From Chamaecrista fasciculata (taxonomy: Eukaryota; Streptophyta; Magnoliopsida; Fabales; Fabaceae): DNA of 64,000 nt. The notes under the pieces were generated by a model. It had not been told where the DNA came from, did no database searches, and worked only from the letters and a program-made list of their open reading frames with translations. Each line of letters begins with the position of its first letter. Position 1 is the stretch's first letter. The translations under genes were made by a program, and so were the position numbers. Location: the NCBI GenBank assembly GCA_003254925.1, contig QANZ01019123.1:115757-179756 (forward strand), written 5' to 3'. Positions 40,380-55,486 of the stretch are shown in pieces.

Positions 40380-42390
40380 TAATGATACGATCATCTTACA
40401 ATTATAGATTGTTATGTATTTGAATTATAATTGTTAAAGTCTAAACATATAGAATGCTTATCTTATAATCTTCAGAATAAATGAGGTTTCTGATATCTCA
40501 TATATATGTAACTCTTTCATAGTTTGGAATAAAACAATACTTGGATACTTTATATTGATATTGATCAATTCGATTTGGATGCATACATTATGTATATTGA
40601 GGAAAAAAATAATAGTGTTTTTTAAGTCGCTTCTTTTGTACTAATATATACGAGAGTAGGAGACACTGCCGATCGAGACAGAGACAGATGCACAAATTAA
40701 CTTTTGTAGCCCTATTACAGTCATGAATAATACATTAATTTATTATTTATATTTATAAAATGAATTATGATGTACGTTCATATTATAGCATTAGTTTGAA
40801 ATTTTGTTAGTCTTATGTTTGTTTAATCATTTCAATAGCGTTGCTATATTTTTACTAATATTAAAAGCTAATATAATGGTCATTGAAAGATGATATATAG
40901 TGGCAATCAGTTTCAGCTTTTGCCTTTTAGCACCAGTTTTCCTTTGATACCATAAGCTATTTTGTACCAGCTGATATTTTTTTTTCTCTAAATAAATTTT
41001 AAAGCAACAGTTTTCCTTACTTTTGTTGCAATAAAGTTTGTCTATACTTAGAGCTCCATTAACTCTATAGCAGTAGTTTTATTGTCTGTTACTACAAAAC
41101 AGACTTGTACCGGCAGTCACTACTCAATATATCCATTGGTATAACTCATAGTGACAGAAATATAACAAACAAAAGTTTGATAATTTATAGTAATAATCAC
41201 AATAATTGTTAAATAGAAACATATTTTATCATATTTAAACTTGCAGCAAGACAAATAGACTAGATTCCGTAGTTTTGGATCAAAATATAACTAAATAAAA
41301 ACATTTAGGATAATATGAAACTTTTGAAATAGTTAAAACCAAAATGAACTTAAGGGCATACATTTAAGACCAATTTAAGCATTGGACCTATTTTATTTTA
41401 TTTTTTTTATTTACTATTTATAGAAAAAAATTTATCTGTTAGATAAAATAACATTTGAGTCTGTTACATATATTTATTATATAACTAGTATTATTGACAA
41501 GCTAAATTAATTTATTTAATTTGAACATATAAATTATCAAATGAAATTTTACTGCTCTCAATAAAATTTATTGAAACCAGGCCAACAAACTATTTTTTTT
41601 TTACATTGTATATTTATGTTATAATGTTAATATATGCATGTTTTACGTTAATATATAAATCTCAGGGCGTTGGTTGTAAGTTGTAACCTACAACAGTGTA
41701 GATATTATTTTATCCAATAAATAAATGATAAAAAACACTTAAAAGAAAAAATTAAAATAATACAAGATTAGGGTTACCATCATTTTTTTCAATATAAAAA
41801 TTAATGTTTAGTAATGAATTTAATTATGTTATTCTAACTTTAATTTTATATTTTCAAAGCTATTTAATGTTTTCTCGACAAAATGTTAAGAGTTTGATTT
41901 TTAACTTTANAGTGTAAATTTGGTCTCATATATTTTGTTGAGTTCTCAATTTGGTCCTATATTTTTTTTTGCTATACTTTTGGTCTCGTATCTTTGGTAA
42001 GTTCCAACTTAGTGTCATATCTTTTTCTTTACAGATTTGGTCTCATATCTTTGGGTTAATTATAGAATTAGTTTTATCTTTTAGGTCATGTGTAAAAGTG
42101 GTATCATATCTTTAAAAAAAGGATCAACTAAATATTGATCATTTTACAAAGATATGGGACCAAGAATAATATGAGACCAAATTAGAATATTTTATAAAGA
42201 TATGAGAAAAAAAACAAAAAAAATACATAATCAAATTAAAAACTCAGTAAAATGATATAAAATTAAATTTATTCTTTGAACTAAAAAGTTTTATAAAGTA
42301 AGAGATCGAGATATATATATATATATATCATATATATCATTAATAATTGGCCAATAAAGCAGTAGGAAGTACAAAATAATAAAGATAATA
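40380..42390. other. Germin-like 3' flank, AT-rich DNA and a decayed MULE-like repeat
   Basis: The region 40380-40560 is the 3' UTR. Between 41910 (an N) and about 42280, 'aatttggtcctatat', 'ttttggtctcgtatc' and their reverse forms mark a diverged copy of the element at 17.78-18.17 kb. Its left end may be lost at the N. No gene is visible. Confidence 0.45.
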
Positions 42391-42969
42391 ATAATAAGAA
42401 TAATAATGAGCTCCCAATCCTACGTAGTAAAACTAGAATGGTGGGAAGAGAAAAGGAAGCTAACGTACCTTGTTAACAATTATGAAGCTACCAAGTTGTT
42501 GCAGATACCCATTCCTTCATCTCTGCCATTCTATTATTATGGCATTAATGATTCCACTTTCATTTGCAGTTCCACTTCTCTCTATTCAATTCATTTGTAC
42601 CACCAGGCATGCATGCACAGTGTCATCCTCATCCCATCTTTATTTTTTAATCACACCATTTATTTTGACCAAATCTCTTACATATATTTGTTTTTATCAA
42701 GTGTTTACGTGGGGATTGATCATCTACTCTTTATTTGTATTGATCAAGTGGTTGTTCTAATAAGAAAGATAGAGTTTAAAATAAATTAGAGAAAATTCAA
42801 CCCTCGTATTTATCATAAGGAGCTCACAATTATATATTCATTATGAGTAGTCAATCTAATAGCCTTATAATCATCACATTACATCAATATTGAACCTATT
42901 GTCCAGAAATACTATAAGGTGAGATTAAAACCTCATTAACCAGTACCAATCAATATTGAAAATAAAATA
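42391..42969. other. Intergenic; a weak 127-codon frame is not believed
   Basis: A frame at 42406-42789 begins SSQSYVVKLEWWEEKRK but then becomes AT-driven Phe/Ile/Tyr-rich sequence with no family resemblance. No other feature was seen. Confidence 0.35.
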
Positions 42970-43131
42970 AAATTGTCAAAACTTGACTCAGTTAGTAAGG
43001 AGTCGATTCATCACCCACAAGATTGTGAGTTCAATTTCACTATCGATGCGATGACCTTATTAATAAACGATTTGTAAATACCTTTGTAAATATTTATAAA
43101 GTTTCGAGACATGCTCTGATTTTTTTTTCTA
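42970..43131 (+). mobile_element. SINE-like repeat, relative of the copy at 17.2 kb
   Basis: The segment 'gactcagttagtaaggagtcgattcatcacccacaagattgtgagttcaatttcac' follows the 17.2-kb copy through boxes A and B, and both share 'gtaaatacct.tgtaaa' and 'gagacatg' downstream. It is diverged and has lost a clear A tail. Confidence 0.5.
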
Positions 43132-45548
43132 TAAAAATATAAAATAAAATAAAATTAATGAAACTCAAAATAAAATAATTTATAACAGATTGATAGTATA
43201 AGTTTTTTTTTGACAGGTCTTCATTTTATAGAAGAATTTTGTATTTAAGATATAATAACTTTTATTTATATTTTAATTACTATTATTTTCTTTTCCTTTC
43301 TATTCATGTTTTCAATTTTCTGTTCCTACCATTTTGTCTGCACCAGAAATGAGAGGCAGATAATAACACAAGTACTATTTTCAGGACCACCTACCTATAT
43401 GGCTATGTCTTTGCTTTCATATCTATCTATCAAGTATGAAAGATTCAACAGTTTCCTTTTTGCTTCTCTTTCTATCTCTCTGTCAAGTCATTGTTCACTT
43501 TATCTGATGGGAGTTGCTATAGCGGTATAGCCTATGGAGGTTCCTTATTGGTGGGATAACCATGATTATCTAACATGTGGGTTTCTTATTGGTGAGATAA
43601 ATTAAACTCAAACTCCAAATAATTGCATTGGACAGACAAATTTAGATGAATTGAAGTTTCAATTGGCAATATATATAGTATAAAATCAATCTTTTTATCT
43701 TTATCTCTGAGTTAAATTGACTTTATAAATTCTTGGCCAAAAAAGAAATTGACTTTATAAATTTTATATAATCACTAGCTTAATTATATTAATATTTAAT
43801 TTGTATATCCTATATTATATATTGTGTAAAATTACAATAATGTGGCAATGTTTAGTGAAACATATATATGTTACAAACATCATTTTACATTTTCTATTTT
43901 TATCACGTTTTACGAGTAATTTTAAGCAATTTGGGTTTTATTAAATTGCACTAAATATATACGTGAGAGTTTGTATCTTGCTTATTATATCTTTAAATAC
44001 TGCATATGATATGGTGATAAAAAAACTCTTAAAATAAGCATTTTGATGTTATATAAGTTGAGCACAATAATATATTATATTAGAGATAGAATTATCAACG
44101 TAACTTTAAAGTTGAGAACCACAATCATGATCAACTTATTATCTTTAATTAGAAGCTTTTACGTCCCTCAATATATTTTTAAGTAGTGCATACAATATGG
44201 AGCTAGAAGTTAAAGATTATGGCACAAGCTTTTTAAAAATTTATAAATTGTACAAAATGTCATATTTTTTAGAGAGAATTATTGACTACAAAAGTTAAAT
44301 TGTCAATAATTTTATAATTTTCTTTTATCAATGGTTAACTCACTTCTTTAAGTCTTAAGAGCAACAAGTATCTCCCTCTTTATATGTGACCAGATCATGC
44401 ATATGATATGACGTTGGTGAATCAACTGTTATTTGGATTAAAAACATGAAAGATAATATCATATTGTATCTTTAAGTCTTAAGAGCAAGTATCATATTGT
44501 ATACACAATAATTTGGATTAAAAACATCAGTAAGTATCTCCCTCTTTTTATATATGACCGAATTAATATCATATTGTATACACAATAATTTGGATTAAAA
44601 ACATGAAAGATAAATATTCTAAAAAATAGTGAATCAACTATGATTCGCCAAGAAAAATTCTAAAATGGGTTATAGCTAGTCTTCCTTTTAAACTCAATAT
44701 TTTTCTTTTCAAAAATATCTTTGTATATGAGCCATATATCATAAAAAGTTTGTTCTAAGATATTTCTAATGTCATTATATACATGATTTGAATGTATATA
44801 ACAAAAGAGATAGTACTCACAAGTCACAAAATTGAGATAAACGAGAAAGTATCAAAATGTATTTTACCTTATATATAATATAATTGATGAGAAGATATAT
44901 CTAGAACAAATTAAATTAAAATGATCGGTTGAAATAAGAACCGCAAGAATTTGAATCCCCTATAGTGTACTATAGGTGAAATTTTGAGAGAGGAAGTATT
45001 AGAAGGATAGTCTCTTTGACACAATTTCTCTCTAGACGTTCATTTCTCTTTCAACAATTCACCTATGATGCATTATATAGAATCCATCTTCGAACTGGAA
45101 AAGCTTTTGCCTAGCTACTTAAAATTGTTGAGCACATGATATCAATAAATGAATGGTGTTAATCTAATGCAAAACAAGAGGTGGGTATGTGTGTCGTAGC
45201 TTAAGTTGCGCCAACAACAGCTACTAATTGTTAACGTGCATGCAGTAAATACACACCGTGCTAAGATTAAATTCTTTTAATTTTGATGCACTTTGTGCTA
45301 CCCAATATATATATTATTGCAATTTTGGGAGATCTAAATATTATTTATGCTGATAAAATAATATATATCCTTTTGGCACAGAAAATCTGGAGTTAAAAAC
45401 AGAACGTTATGCCACCATTGGAGAACCAGCTATGTTTTTACTTTCATTAATCCGAAAACCCATGTTAGAGGTTTTCGTTGTTTAATTCTATGTAATTTTT
45501 ACTTATATATTAATTTTTTAAAATAACGTATAATTCTTATAAGTTGAC
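43132..45548. other. AT-rich intergenic DNA with local duplications
   Basis: A patchwork of short direct duplications lies at about 44346-44620: 'catattgtatacacaataatttgg...aaacat' occurs twice, 'tctttaagtcttaagagcaa' twice and 'agtatctccctctt' twice. No coding frame or RNA gene is visible. Confidence 0.5.
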
Positions 45549-46669
45549 TAGGGGTGTTCACATCCAAACCAATCCAAACTCACCCGATCCGATCCAAACC
45601 GATCCAACCAAAACCGACCAAAACCGATTATAGAATCGGTTGTATTGGATTGAATTTAAAAAAAATACATTGGTTCGGTTCGGTTTTTTTTTCACACAAA
45701 ACCGACCGAACCAAACCGAACCCAAAGATTTAAAAAAAAAAAAAAAGCATATACTCAGCCACTCACTGATACGAGTTACCCTAGCCACATCATTCGCTCA
45801 TACTCCCCAGTCAGTCCCTCGCCGCTTCCTCTGTTTCCCTCGCCGCTTCCTCTGCTTCCTCGCCGCTTCTGCTGCCGCTGCTGGTCGCTGCTGTTGCTCG
45901 TCGCCGTGCTCGTTGCCGCTGCTGCTGCTGATCGCTGCCGCTGCTGCTGCTGATCGCTGCCGCTGCTGGTCACTGCTGTTGTCTGTATTTCCGCTGGCTA
46001 TTCGAACCAGACTTGAGAACCCTTCGCCAAACTGAAAAACGTTCGTCTTATGGTCCGATTTCCCAACTCCGACACTGAAAATTCATAGCACCATGGCCGC
46101 CGCCGTCCTCCCAGAAAACGAAGTCCGCCGTTTGTGTAAAAGTCCGCCGGAGAGAGTCTCCATGTTCCGTTCGTCGTCACAGAGATTAGCGCAAATCTCC
46201 GCCACTAAAAAACTGAGAAAGGAGAACCACCGGTCGATTTGGCTCCGACGATTCCGGCAGCGACGACACGAAATCCAATCCAGCAAGCTTAAGGGATAGA
46301 GAAGAGGAAGAGATAGCAAAGGGAATGAATGGCTGAGATTAACGGTGAAAAAAAGGGGTATTTTGGTCTGGTTAGACCACACAGATATTTGCTTTCAGTT
46401 TCTGGATGTGTAGTGAAGAAGAAGATGGCTGGACTCCTCATCGTCGTCGTCATCATCATTTCTTCAATATCTTCTCACAATCACAGATTCAGCAGAACAA
46501 TAAATACAGGAACCGATTAACCGATCCAATCCAAACCGATTGAAGTCGGTTTGGATTGGTTTGGATGACTCAAAATGACTGGATTGATTGGATGACTTTG
46601 GTTGTCATCTAATCTGTTCGGTTCAGTTGAAAAAAATTGTCTATCCAAACCGACTTTTGAACACCCCTA
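45549..46669. mobile_element. Non-autonomous hAT element with perfect 8-bp TSD carrying GC-rich foreign sequence
   Basis: Termini TAGGGGTGTTCA and TGAACACCCCTA are perfect inverted repeats. AAGTTGAC is duplicated at 45541-45548 and 46670-46677. Subterminal regions hold many 'ccgatccaaaccgatcc' and 'ggtttggattgg' motifs in opposite senses. The 1,121-bp element has no transposase. Its centre (about 45760-46330) is markedly GC-rich and unlike the ends. It includes a GCTGCY-type repeat tract (45868-45968) and an open frame starting ATGGCCGCCGCCGTC (46093-46299), both of which look captured from host DNA. Confidence 0.9.
46093..46299 (+). pseudogene. Possible captured gene piece inside the hAT element
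   Basis: A 68-codon frame, MAAAVLPENEVRRLCKSPPE, then an Arg/Lys-rich remainder, sits in the GC-rich centre of the hAT element with a good start context. The composition is that of plant coding DNA rather than transposon DNA. I do not recognise the parent gene, and the frame may equally be a chance reading of a captured UTR. Confidence 0.3.
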
Positions 46670-47191
46670 AAGTTGACTCAGTTGCCAAAATTTAATTTAA
46701 ATATTTTAATATTTGAAAGTTGTGAAATTTTATTTAAATCATTTTGATGATATTTAAGAGCGATTAAAAGTGTCATACATGTTATTACCGAAAAAAACAA
46801 GTGTCATATTACATATATTTGGGGTCCAAAAATCCAAATGTTTGTCCCATACAAGTTAAAACAAACATTTAAAGTTGAATCCACTTATTAAGGCCCAAAA
46901 GAAATTGTCAAGGCCCATATGCAGCATTCAAATGCTTATTGAAAGTATCCTTCTATTAACACATGCACACCTCTCACTTTCACAATATTATTTAAGGGTG
47001 AACAAAACTTGGTCCGATCAATTTAGATCAGATCGAGTCTCGAGTTTAGTACTTTTAGACTTAGCTCAGTTCGGGGTATAGTCATTATTATTTTTTTTTT
47101 CTATTTTATATTATATATATTTATATTTTTTTTACAAAATATCCTTTCTATTATAATATAAATATATATATACTTTATTAATTTTATATTA

Positions 47192-48283
47192 GGCCAAAGT
47201 TCTATTTTAATCTCTCAGTTATGCTCAATATTTCAAATTTGTCCCTCAGTTATTTTTAGTTCCATATTGGTCACTCAGTTATTCAAAACTTGGCATAGTT
47301 GGTCTCTCAAACGTTTTCCATTCATTTTCTGTTAAAAAAAAAGACAAAATTGATTTTTAACTCATAAAAATTTTATTTTCTTATATTAAGGTCCTTTTCT
47401 TTTTATAATAGAATCGAAACATAAAAAAAATAAATAAATAAAATTTTAACTAAATTTGTCCAAAAATATAACCCCTCTTTATCTCTCTCTGCTCCAACAG
47501 CCGTCCTCGCACTCCGAGGAACGCTCCTAAAGTCGCCAACGAGCAAGTGATGAAATTAGGAAGAATGTGCAAAAATTAATGTCTAGTGAATATCGTAGCT
47601 GGCATAAACAGGAAAACTGGCGAGAACAAGACGAATTTCGCTCGATTTGGAGGAATCTTGACGAATTCGATCTTTTCTAAAGAAATCGTCATCGCGAATT
47701 TCAGCAAAAATGTGGAAAAATGTCGAGTGATTTTGAGAATCGGTGAAGCATAAACTGGAAATTTGGCGAGAACAAGACGAATTCGATTGTTCCTACTGAA
47801 ATCAAAAACGCGTCGTACACAATGCAACTCACGGTGTCGCCGAATTTCTCCAATTTCTGGATCAGTAGCGAGAGAGTGCGCGAGCCATGTGAGGTGAAGG
47901 AAGTAAGGAAGGTGTCGACTGAACCGGCTTCGGCAAATCCGGCCCGGTCGATGATGGAGGCGACGGTGTAATGAGTGGTGGCGATGATGGCTTTGAGGCC
48001 ATGGGAGATTAAGAGAGAGAGAGGGAGGGGTTGTTTTTTTTTTTTGGTGAAATAAACTAAAACCTCCAATTATTTTTTTTTTTCTTATATGCTGGTTCTA
48101 TTATAGAGAAAAAGGTTCTTAATGCGAAAATTTAAACTTTTAGGAGTTAAAAATCAATTTTGTTTTTTTTAAACGAAAAAATGGATGGAAAACATTTGAG
48201 GGACCAACTGTGCCAAGTTTTGGGAAACTGAGGGACCAATATGGAACGAAAAATAACTGAGGTACCAAAATAGGACTTTGGCC
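47192..48283. mobile_element. Pack-MULE with perfect 9-bp TSD carrying a UDP-glycosyltransferase fragment
   Basis: Ends GGCCAAAGTTCTATTTT and, reversed, GGCCAAAGTCCTATTTT head TIRs of roughly 150 bp or more ('ggtccctcagttat' blocks). TTTATATTA is duplicated at 47183-47191 and 48284-48292. There is no transposase. The interior includes a GC-richer stretch with a glycosyltransferase-like frame (47805-48030, minus). It also includes an internal repeat in which 'ggcgagaacaagacgaatt' occurs twice (around 47620 and 47770). Long TIRs, a 9-bp TSD and host coding sequence define a Pack-MULE. Confidence 0.88.
47805..48030 (-). pseudogene. Captured UGT74-type UDP-glycosyltransferase exon fragment
   Basis: The minus-strand translation reads LLISHGLKAIIATTHYTV, then FAEAGSVDTFLTSF, SHGSRTLSLLIQKLEK and DTVSCIVYDAF. 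The N-terminal half of plant UGT74-family glycosyltransferases has the same motifs in this order (KGLKATLATTHYTV, the AGSV-type loop, GSRTLTELIEK, CIVYDSFLPWALD). The piece lacks the substrate-to-PSPG half entirely, and the segment between the HYTV and FAEAG parts is shorter than in the family. The frame continues into MULE sequence on both sides, so a chimeric transcript is conceivable but unproven. Confidence 0.7.
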
Positions 48284-48305
48284 TTTATATTAAAAAATAC
48301 ATTAA

Positions 48306-49134
48306 GACAAAAGATCTGTTAATGCCCCTAACGTTTGTGGTCAGTTTCAGTTATGCCCCCAACATTTGTTTTGTGTCATTATACCCCCAATGTTTCACAT
48401 TGTTGTCAATTATACCCTAACCTCAATTTTTTTGGGCCAAAGTCCTTTTTTGGTCCCTCAAATTTGCTCAAAGTTATGTTTTGGTCCCTTAGTTCAAAGT
48501 CCTTCATTCATCATTATCTTCACCACTACCACCATCACTACCACCACCGCTGCTGAGCTTTTCTGGGGAGGTTCGTCTTCTCCGGTGAACTTTTCGGTGA
48601 GATACACGACGACTCTGACGACTATGAAAATTCTTAATCCAAGGTTTTTTGACCTCCTGAGTTCAATGACAGCCTCCATTTTGAGAAAAAATGACTGGCA
48701 AGCTGTCGAAAAATTACATAGTCACCGAAAAATTACACAATTGACGAAAATCATATTTTTGGTCATCGTTCGCAAAATGCCATTGAACTCAGGAGGTCAA
48801 AAAACCTTAAATTAGAAGTTTTCGTAGTCGTCGGGACCGCCGCGTATCTCACCAGAAAGTTCGCCAGAGAAGACGAACCTTGCTAGAAAAAGCTCGACTG
48901 CGGCGGTGGTGGTGGTGGTGAAGATGATGGTGAATGAAGGACTGAGCTGAGGGACCAAAACGAAACTTTGAGCAAACTTAAAGGACCAAAATAAGATTTT
49001 GGCCCAAAAAAATTGAGGTTAGGGTATAATTGACAACAATGTAAAACGTTGAGGGCATAACTGACACAAAACAAATATTGGGAGCATAATTGAAACTGGC
49101 ACCAAACGTTAGGGGCACCAACAGGTCTTTCGCC
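48306..49134. mobile_element. Foldback MULE: nearly whole-length 0.8-kb palindrome with 9-bp TSD
   Basis: The left arm from 48306 (GACAAAAGATCTGTTAATGCC) is matched in reverse by the right arm ending at 49134, and the match continues with scattered differences almost to the centre near 48740. For example, 'gacctcctgagttcaatg' at 48649-48666 is mirrored at 48782-48799. ATACATTAA (48297-48305) and ATACATAAA (49135-49143) are the TSD with one mismatch. The arms include a second internal MULE-like terminus, GGCCAAAGTCC, and a GC-rich gene-like piece ('ggttcgtcttctc.gg.gaac'). It is non-coding as it stands. Confidence 0.8.
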
Positions 49135-49436
49135 ATACATAAAATATATATTTAATCTCAATTAAATTAACATTTTTTAACAAATAAATCAAGTTAAATA
49201 TTTTTATTAATAAAAACATCACAAAAGTGACTCATAATTAATTCTTTGATCAATATATAAGCTAAATAATATATAAAATAAATAAATGATTTAAGTAAAT
49301 AAATATAAATTTTTGAAGAAATAAAATTGGTTCGGCTGAACCTGACCGGACCCAGTGGCATGAGTCTAACTGGGCCAAGTCTTAGGTCTAGCCAAAATCT
49401 GGACCTGACCGGCCAATGCGCACACCTAATATCATT

Positions 49437-50336
49437 ATATATTATTTTTAATAAGAGTAAATCATCTCAACATCATTTTATCATTTCATTCCATTATTTT
49501 TTAAAATTGTATTGTAGTGGTGCGGTTCCTGACAAACTAGATTTTATAAAAGTTAGTGAAATATTGTTAAAACACTTTTTATTTTAGAAATCGCTAGACA
49601 CGTCCGCATTAGATGCGATTCTTGCCAAATGAATTTGATATAAATGTAATTTGCTTCAAAATATGTACTTAAAATATACGTTTCCGGTTTCCTTATTAAC
49701 TTATGAATTGTATAATGAACGACAGATCACCCAAACACTCAACTACTCATTTTCTTGACCTCAAATTAGGTGTTTCTGGTGGTTTCAAAAGCGACTTAAA
49801 ATGGAACAATTAAGAGTGATTTTCAAACTACAAACCAATTCCTTGAATTTTGAAGTACAACGTTAGCAATGGTCTCACAGTGTCGGGAGTTTCAAAGACA
49901 ACAACAAATGCAATATTTTACAAAACGAATTAAATAATGATGATGTCATATATAGTTATCCGCTTTGGATAAAGCTGACTGGATCTTAACTATACAAACA
50001 TCGCAAAATGCAACTTGAGAAGAAAATACATGACAAACTTGCAACACCACTGAAAAAACAAAAGTGGAAAAAAGAGGGAACCAAACACTGCAGAAGAAAA
50101 ATAATTAAATAATTCAACAAATTTTAAGGCTAGAATATAATTCACGTTTAATTGCTTACAAATGAGGAATAAGGAAATCTAATTTCCTTCAAGAGGATCA
50201 TCCATGCACGGATCCAGGGCTTGAGAGACCATCTATTTATACATTAAAATTACCAATATTAATAAAGAATAAGGTTTTAATTCTCTTATATATTTATGAC
50301 TTCAAGTGAAAGAAAAAAACTTCATCTGAAATAAAA
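49437..50336. other. Intergenic; 3' flank of the ROP gene at the right end
   Basis: AT-rich without a recognisable gene. The last 150-200 bases before 50337 are the likely 3' UTR of the ROP GTPase gene on the minus strand. Confidence 0.4.
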
Positions 50337-54323
<3,987 letters not shown>

Positions 54324-54738
54324 GGCTAAAGTGTATTTTTTGTCTTATAACTTTGACAAAGGTTTCAATTTAGTCCCATAACTTTTTTTTTGCAATTTTG
54401 GTCCCATAACTTTGGCAAAGGTCTCAATTTGGTCCCATAACTTTTTTTTGTTGCAATTTTGGTTCTATAACTTTTGGAAATTGAAAGCATCTAACTGTTA
54501 GTCCCAAACTGATTTCTATCTATTATCTACCGTTAAATCCACTTCACCCATATTTGTCACGTCATTATTCAACTCAATATGTCAGATCATCTTTAACAGC
54601 AGAAAATGGATGGAAATCAGCTTGAGACCAACGGTGGGACGTTTTCAGAAATTATAGGATTAAAATTACAACAAAAAAAGTTATGGAACTAAATTAAGAC
54701 CTTTGCCAAAGTTATGAGACCAAAAGTGCACTTTAGCC
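54324..54738. mobile_element. MULE-type MITE with 9-bp TSD
   Basis: Ends GGCTAAAGTGTATTTTTTG and, reversed, GGCTAAAGTGCACTTTTGG. AATAGTAAA (54315-54323) and AATAATAAA (54739-54747) are the TSD with one mismatch. TIRs of about 200 bp carry 'tttggtcccataactttt' repeats. The 415-bp element is non-coding and belongs to the same general family as 25742-26886 and the arm at 1795-1972. Confidence 0.85.
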
Positions 54739-54883
54739 AATAATAAATATATAGGATTTACACATTTTCGTTCTCTCTTTTATTTTCTCTTTCTTTCTCT
54801 CTCCCACTCTAAAAAAATATAGAGAAAATAAATGTAAAAGACCCATCTCCAAATGAAACTGAGGCATTTGGTATGTACATTAA

Positions 54884-55176
54884 GGGTTTATTTGGATTGA
54901 AGATAAAAAATATAGAGAAGGGAGAGGTTTATGACCTATTCCCCTTATTTGGAAACAAGGAGATTGGAGGGGAAGAGAATGAGGGATTAGCTATTAATCC
55001 CCCTTCCTCCTCCTTCCTTCACAAATTACAAATATTTCAAATTAGAATATTTTGGAGGAGGAGCTACTTCCCCAAACAAGGGGAAGAGCTTCCTTCCTCT
55101 CCCTCTCCAAATTCTTCCCTTCCCTCTCCCTCCAATCTCTTTCCTCCCCTCCCCCTTCATGAATTCAAACAAACCC
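54884..55176. mobile_element. Tourist-like MITE (PIF/Harbinger) with TAA target duplication
   Basis: The left end GGGTTTATTTGGATT and the reversed right end GGGTTTGTTTGAATT are flanked by TAA on both sides (54881-54883, 55177-55179). The interior is two purine/pyrimidine-biased arms with 'gggagagg' and 'cctctccc' blocks. A diverged relative lies in the GDSL intron at about 59990-60273. Confidence 0.75.
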
Positions 55177-55486
55177 TAAAAAAATGGTAATGAGAGTACG
55201 TATAAAGGTAGTTAACCCGTTGGCAAAAGAAAATAAAAATAAAGGTAGTTAACCCGTCAATGATAGAACTAAAAGTAAGTATGATTACGTGGCTTTAAAT
55301 TGTGTTTGGCAGCTAATTAATCCTACCAAATCACTACTATTAGTTGAGCCAAAACATGAAGAGAGAGAGAGAGAGATTATATAGTTGTTGCACTACAAAT
55401 CTATATATGGTGTGTCTCCCTATTCAACCGCACAAAATAAATTTGAAGCTTTTGCATATAAAGATGTTAGGTGCAAATTAATTTAT

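Larger units (their letters stand above)
46993..49428. mobile_element. Non-autonomous hAT element (outer shell) containing two nested MULEs
   Basis: The left end TAAGGGTG and the right end CACACCTA are an imperfect inverted pair, flanked by ATATTATT (46985-46992) and ATATCATT (49429-49436), an 8-bp TSD with one difference. Both shell parts contain 'cggaccc', 'gaccgg' and 'ggtccg' type subterminal motifs. After removing the MULEs at 47192-48283 and 48306-49134 with their duplications, about 500 bp of hAT sequence remains, a normal MITE size. The order of events is therefore hAT first, MULEs later. Confidence 0.65.

Noticed and set aside
42406-42789. 127-codon open frame
   Set aside because: After the first 25 residues it is AT-driven Phe/Ile/Tyr/Leu sequence. 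There are no homologous motifs and no splice or promoter context.
48883-49161. 92-codon minus-strand frame, proline-rich end
   Set aside because: It lies wholly in one arm of the foldback MULE, and the Pro run comes from a GGT repeat. No conserved motif.
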